From a bacterium (GTDB lineage: Bacteria > JAHJDO01), in contig DAOVHI010000053.1 in the NCBI GenBank assembly GCA_030671985.1, positions 1 through 8,970 on the forward strand: DNA of 8,970 nucleotides, in the 5' to 3' direction. The notes under the pieces are model-generated. The model searched no databases, was not told the origin of the DNA, and was given only the letters and a program-made list of their open reading frames with translations. Of the stretch, positions 6,489 through 8,970 are shown in pieces. Positions within the stretch are counted from its first letter, which is position 1, and each line of letters starts with the position of its first letter. Made by a program: the position numbers and the translations under genes.

Positions 6489-8970
6489 AATACCTCCTCT
6501 TCTTCCTTATAATCACAACGCAGACATCTCTCTGCCTCTTTACAAGAAGTCTTTTTGCTCCATGTTTTTTCAACTTCAGCAAAAGATCTCCTTTCTTTCA
6601 ACGGAATTAAAATATTCTTCGCCCTGCTATGACTAACAGGTTCTTCTTCCGGATCAAAATCAACTTTGATTGGATCCATAACGTTCCAAGGATATTCATC
6701 TCTGCCGCCTGTTAAGTATTTGTCGATATCCTCTGCGGCTCTCTGCGCCTCTCCAATTGCCTCTACTACGGTAGAAGGACCAGTCACTACATCGCCTCCG
6801 GCAAACATGTCTTTCGCTAGCTCTTTATCAAATAAAACTCCTAGAGATGGTTTCTGCCCGATAGCCAAAATTAACAGATCAATCTTTTTGGTAAAACAAG
6901 ATGCTTCTATCTCAACAGGTCTTCGTCTGCCGGATTTATCAAATTCGCTAAGTCTCATCTTTATAAACTCGACTTCCAGCTTATTATTAATTGACCTGAT
7001 CGATTTGATATTTTGAAGAAGCTGTATTTTTATTCCTTCATTTTCCGCCTCATTGATTTCTTCTATTTCAGCAGGCATTTCTTCTCTTGTCCTGCGATAT
7101 ACAATGGTAACTTCTGCGCCAAGCCGTTTTGCTGTCCTTGCCGCATCAATTGCTGTATTTCCTCCTCCAATAACGACTACTTCCTTTCCTACCTTTGCCT
7201 CTTCCTCGTTATTTACCTTATATAAGAAATCCAATCCCGCCATAACTTTCTCATTATCTATTCCTTCAATGTGAGGCATAATAGACTCCCCTGCCCCGGT
7301 AGCAAGATAAAAGGCCTTGAAGCCTTGTTTCCTAAGTTCGTCGATGCTGATATCCTTGCCGACATTCGTATTGATTTTTATTTTTAAACCATACTGACAT
7401 AATGCCTGAATCTCTTTATCAACAATATCATTAGGCAGTCTGTAAGAAGGAATGGCGTACGTAAGCATTCCTCCTGCTTTGGACTCAGACTCAAAAACAG
7501 TGACATCATAACCTAGCATAGTTAAAAAGTAGGCATTGGATAGACCTGATGGACCGGAACCGACCACTGCTATTTTTATCCCGTTAGGACTCTGCTTTTT
7601 AGAAAAACATTCCATATAATCTTCTATTGAATCCGCCATAAAACGCTTTACAGAACGAATGTTTACCGCTGAATCAATATCGTTCCTTCTGCATTTGGAT
7701 TCACACTGGTGAGGACACACACGCCCGCAGACTGCAGGAAACGGATTAGTTTTCAAATGAACTTTTAAGGCTTGTTTTAAGTTACCCTCTTTTGTATAAG
7801 CTAGATAGGCTGATACATTTACAGAAGCGGGACAGATATTGGAACATGGAGTATATACTAATTTTGAACATACTCCTGCGCGGCATTTTTTGTCTTGAAT
7901 ATGCTCAATATATTCTTCCCTAAAATATCTTAAAGTTGCAATAACCGGATTTGGCGCAGTCTGTCCTAATCCGCAAAGCGAAGTTTGTTTTATTTGCGAT
8001 GATAATTCTTCAAGGATATCAATGTCCTCCATTCTACCTTTTCCGTCACATATCCTTGTAAGAATATCCAGCATAATTCGTGTTCCTTGACGGCACGGAG
8101 TACACTTCCCGCACGATTCTTCCTGAATGAACTCCATAAAATAACGCGCCAGATCAACCATACAGGTATCTTCATCCATTACAATCAATCCGCCTGAACC
8201 CATAATAGCACCGAGTTCCTGCAATGATTCGTAATCAACCTTAACATTCAGATGATCTACGGGTATACATCCTCCGGAGGGGCCGCCAATCTGAACTGCT
8301 TTCAATTTTTTATTATTAGGAATACCTCCTCCGATATCGTAGATAATTGTTCCCAACGGCATTCCAATTGGAATTTCAATAAGACCTGTATTATTTATAT
8401 CTCCTGCCAGAGCAAACACTTTTGTTCCTCTGCTTTTTTCGGTCCCGACAGAGGCGAAATCGTCAGCTCCATGTAAAATTATATGAGGTATGTTGGCAAA
8501 GGTTTCCACGTTATTTAGCACTGTTGGACGCTCAAACAGTCCCTTCTGAGCCGGAAATGGCGGTTTTGGACGCGGTTCTCCTCTCATCCCTTCTATAGAT
8601 CGCATAAGAGCAGTTTCTTCTCCGCACACAAAAGCACCGGCACCCATCCTGATCTCTATATCAAAACTAAAACCTGTTCCAAGAGTGTTTTCTCCGAGAA
8701 GCTCGTTCTTCTTTGCCTGTTTAATGGCAAGCGACAATCTTTCCACTGCCAGTGGATATTCCGCGCGAACATACACATATCCCTGATCCGCGCCAATAGC
8801 ATAACCGCATATCATCATGGCTTCCATGATACTGTGGGGATCTCCTTCCAGAATACTTCTATCCATAAAAGCGCCCGGGTCACCCTCATCAGCGTTACAT
8901 ACCACATACTTTTGTTTTCCAGTGGATGCCGCAGTAAACTCCCACTTTAAACCGGTAGGAAATCCTGCTC
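6485..8970 (-). CDS. NuoF-type flavoprotein fused to GltD/NfnB-type FAD/NADPH oxidoreductase (5' end outside window)
   Basis: The frame is open from the window edge, so the start lies upstream; a GTG at 8905 is internal, since the conserved A-G-F-P-T-G-L-K-W motif precedes it. 827 residues are visible (numbered from the edge). Residues 1-350 are Nuo[11 protein letters not shown] (25-34), [13 protein letters not shown] (109-121), G-G-P-S-G-G (228-233) and [4Fe-4S] Cys286, 289, 292 and 332. Cysteines at 362, 367, 375, 379, 414, 418, 422 and 426 belong to the ferredoxin-like N-terminal domain of GltD/NfnB proteins. An FAD Rossmann motif G-S-G-P-S-G (470-475), an NAD(P)H Rossmann motif G-G-G-N-T-A (601-606), the following [10 protein letters not shown] (usual for NADPH binding) and the closing G-G-D (724-726) complete the GltD module. 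A C-x5-C-x2-C cluster (809, 815, 818) stands near the C-terminus. Fusions of this type link NAD(H) and NADP(H) pools, often with ferredoxin. As the first visible operon gene, it suggests the hydrogenase complex also contacts NADPH. By comparison with the paralog at 4363-6021, roughly 170 residues are missing upstream. Confidence 0.93.
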   Translation of the reverse strand, partial: AGFPTGLKWEFTAASTGKQKYVVCNADEGDPGAFMDRSILEGDPHSIMEAMMICGYAIGADQGYVYVRAEYPLAVERLSLAIKQAKKNELLGENTLGTGFSFDIEIRMGAGAFVCGEETALMRSIEGMRGEPRPKPPFPAQKGLFERPTVLNNVETFANIPHIILHGADDFASVGTEKSRGTKVFALAGDINNTGLIEIPIGMPLGTIIYDIGGGIPNNKKLKAVQIGGPSGGCIPVDHLNVKVDYESLQELGAIMGSGGLIVMDEDTCMVDLARYFMEFIQEESCGKCTPCRQGTRIMLDILTRICDGKGRMEDIDILEELSSQIKQTSLCGLGQTAPNPVIATLRYFREEYIEHIQDKKCRAGVCSKLVYTPCSNICPASVNVSAYLAYTKEGNLKQALKVHLKTNPFPAVCGRVCPHQCESKCRRNDIDSAVNIRSVKRFMADSIEDYMECFSKKQSPNGIKIAVVGSGPSGLSNAYFLTMLGYDVTVFESESKAGGMLTYAIPSYRLPNDIVDKEIQALCQYGLKIKINTNVGKDISIDELRKQGFKAFYLATGAGESIMPHIEGIDNEKVMAGLDFLYKVNNEEEAKVGKEVVVIGGGNTAIDAARTAKRLGAEVTIVYRRTREEMPAEIEEINEAENEGIKIQLLQNIKSIRSINNKLEVEFIKMRLSEFDKSGRRRPVEIEASCFTKKIDLLILAIGQKPSLGVLFDKELAKDMFAGGDVVTGPSTVVEAIGEAQRAAEDIDKYLTGGRDEYPWNVMDPIKVDFDPEEEPVSHSRAKNILIPLKERRSFAEVEKTWSKKTSCKEAERCLRCDYKEEEEVL

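Noticed and set aside
6666-7274. Several plus-strand frames of 70-116 codons
   Set aside because: They are antisense to the GltD part of the fusion, whose motifs are continuous on the minus strand.
7990-8175. 61-codon minus-strand frame inside the fusion gene
   Set aside because: It is an alternative register of the NuoF [4Fe-4S] region and has no independent signal.
8903-8905. GTG as the start of the NuoF-GltD fusion
   Set aside because: The conserved A-G-F-P-T-G-L-K-W motif is encoded upstream in the same frame to the window edge, so the gene begins outside the window.
1-8970. CRISPR array, tRNA or rRNA gene
   Set aside because: No short regularly spaced repeats, cloverleaf-like segments or rRNA blocks were seen on reading both strands. 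The repeats present are explained by pilin duplication.

Overview
The window looks like a piece of an AT-rich genome of an uncultured, anaerobic, H2-metabolising bacterium. Tandem type IV pilin-like proteins with a C-terminal H-X9-DG-type signature are typical of the PVC superphylum and relatives (Lentisphaerota, Planctomycetota, Omnitrophota). A multimeric [FeFe] hydrogenase next to them fits a fermentative lineage such as Omnitrophota or Lentisphaerota. This placement is inference from gene content; no rRNA or other phylogenetic marker is present.

All intact genes lie on the minus strand. Positions 8970 to 2557 hold a tightly packed redox operon, in transcription order: (1) a NuoF-type flavoprotein fused to a GltD/NfnB-type FAD/NADPH module, with its 5' end beyond the window; (2) a NuoE-type [2Fe-2S] subunit; (3) a second, reduced NuoF-type subunit; (4) a full-length HydA-type [FeFe] hydrogenase catalytic subunit. 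Junctions are a 4-nt ATGA overlap, a 2-nt gap and a 15-nt gap. A rho-independent terminator follows at 2490-2526. Together the subunits could exchange electrons among NAD(H), NADP(H) and H2, possibly also ferredoxin. The domain make-up differs from textbook HydABC: there are two NuoF paralogs, one carries GltD, and the other has lost both its N-terminal cluster cysteines and the C-terminal ferredoxin domain.

Positions 2556 to 2153 are intergenic. They contain the hydrogenase terminator, a good sigma70-like promoter (TTGACA-17-CATAAT) reading toward the pilin genes, and a leader of about 160 nt with a near-perfect Shine-Dalgarno sequence and an A/T-rich hairpin.

Positions 2152 to 1 hold a tandem array of prepilin-like genes. 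One copy is complete (2152-1427). One middle copy is destroyed: only its first eight or so codons (1359-1336) and last dozen codons (816-773) remain. A third copy is open but runs off the left edge (723-1), probably lacking only two codons and the stop. The gap in the middle copy is filled by a decayed transposase C-terminus on the plus strand (about 817-1246), which carries an in-frame stop. Near-identity of the two surviving pilin genes in some blocks and divergence in others suggests recent duplication with gene conversion or local diversification.
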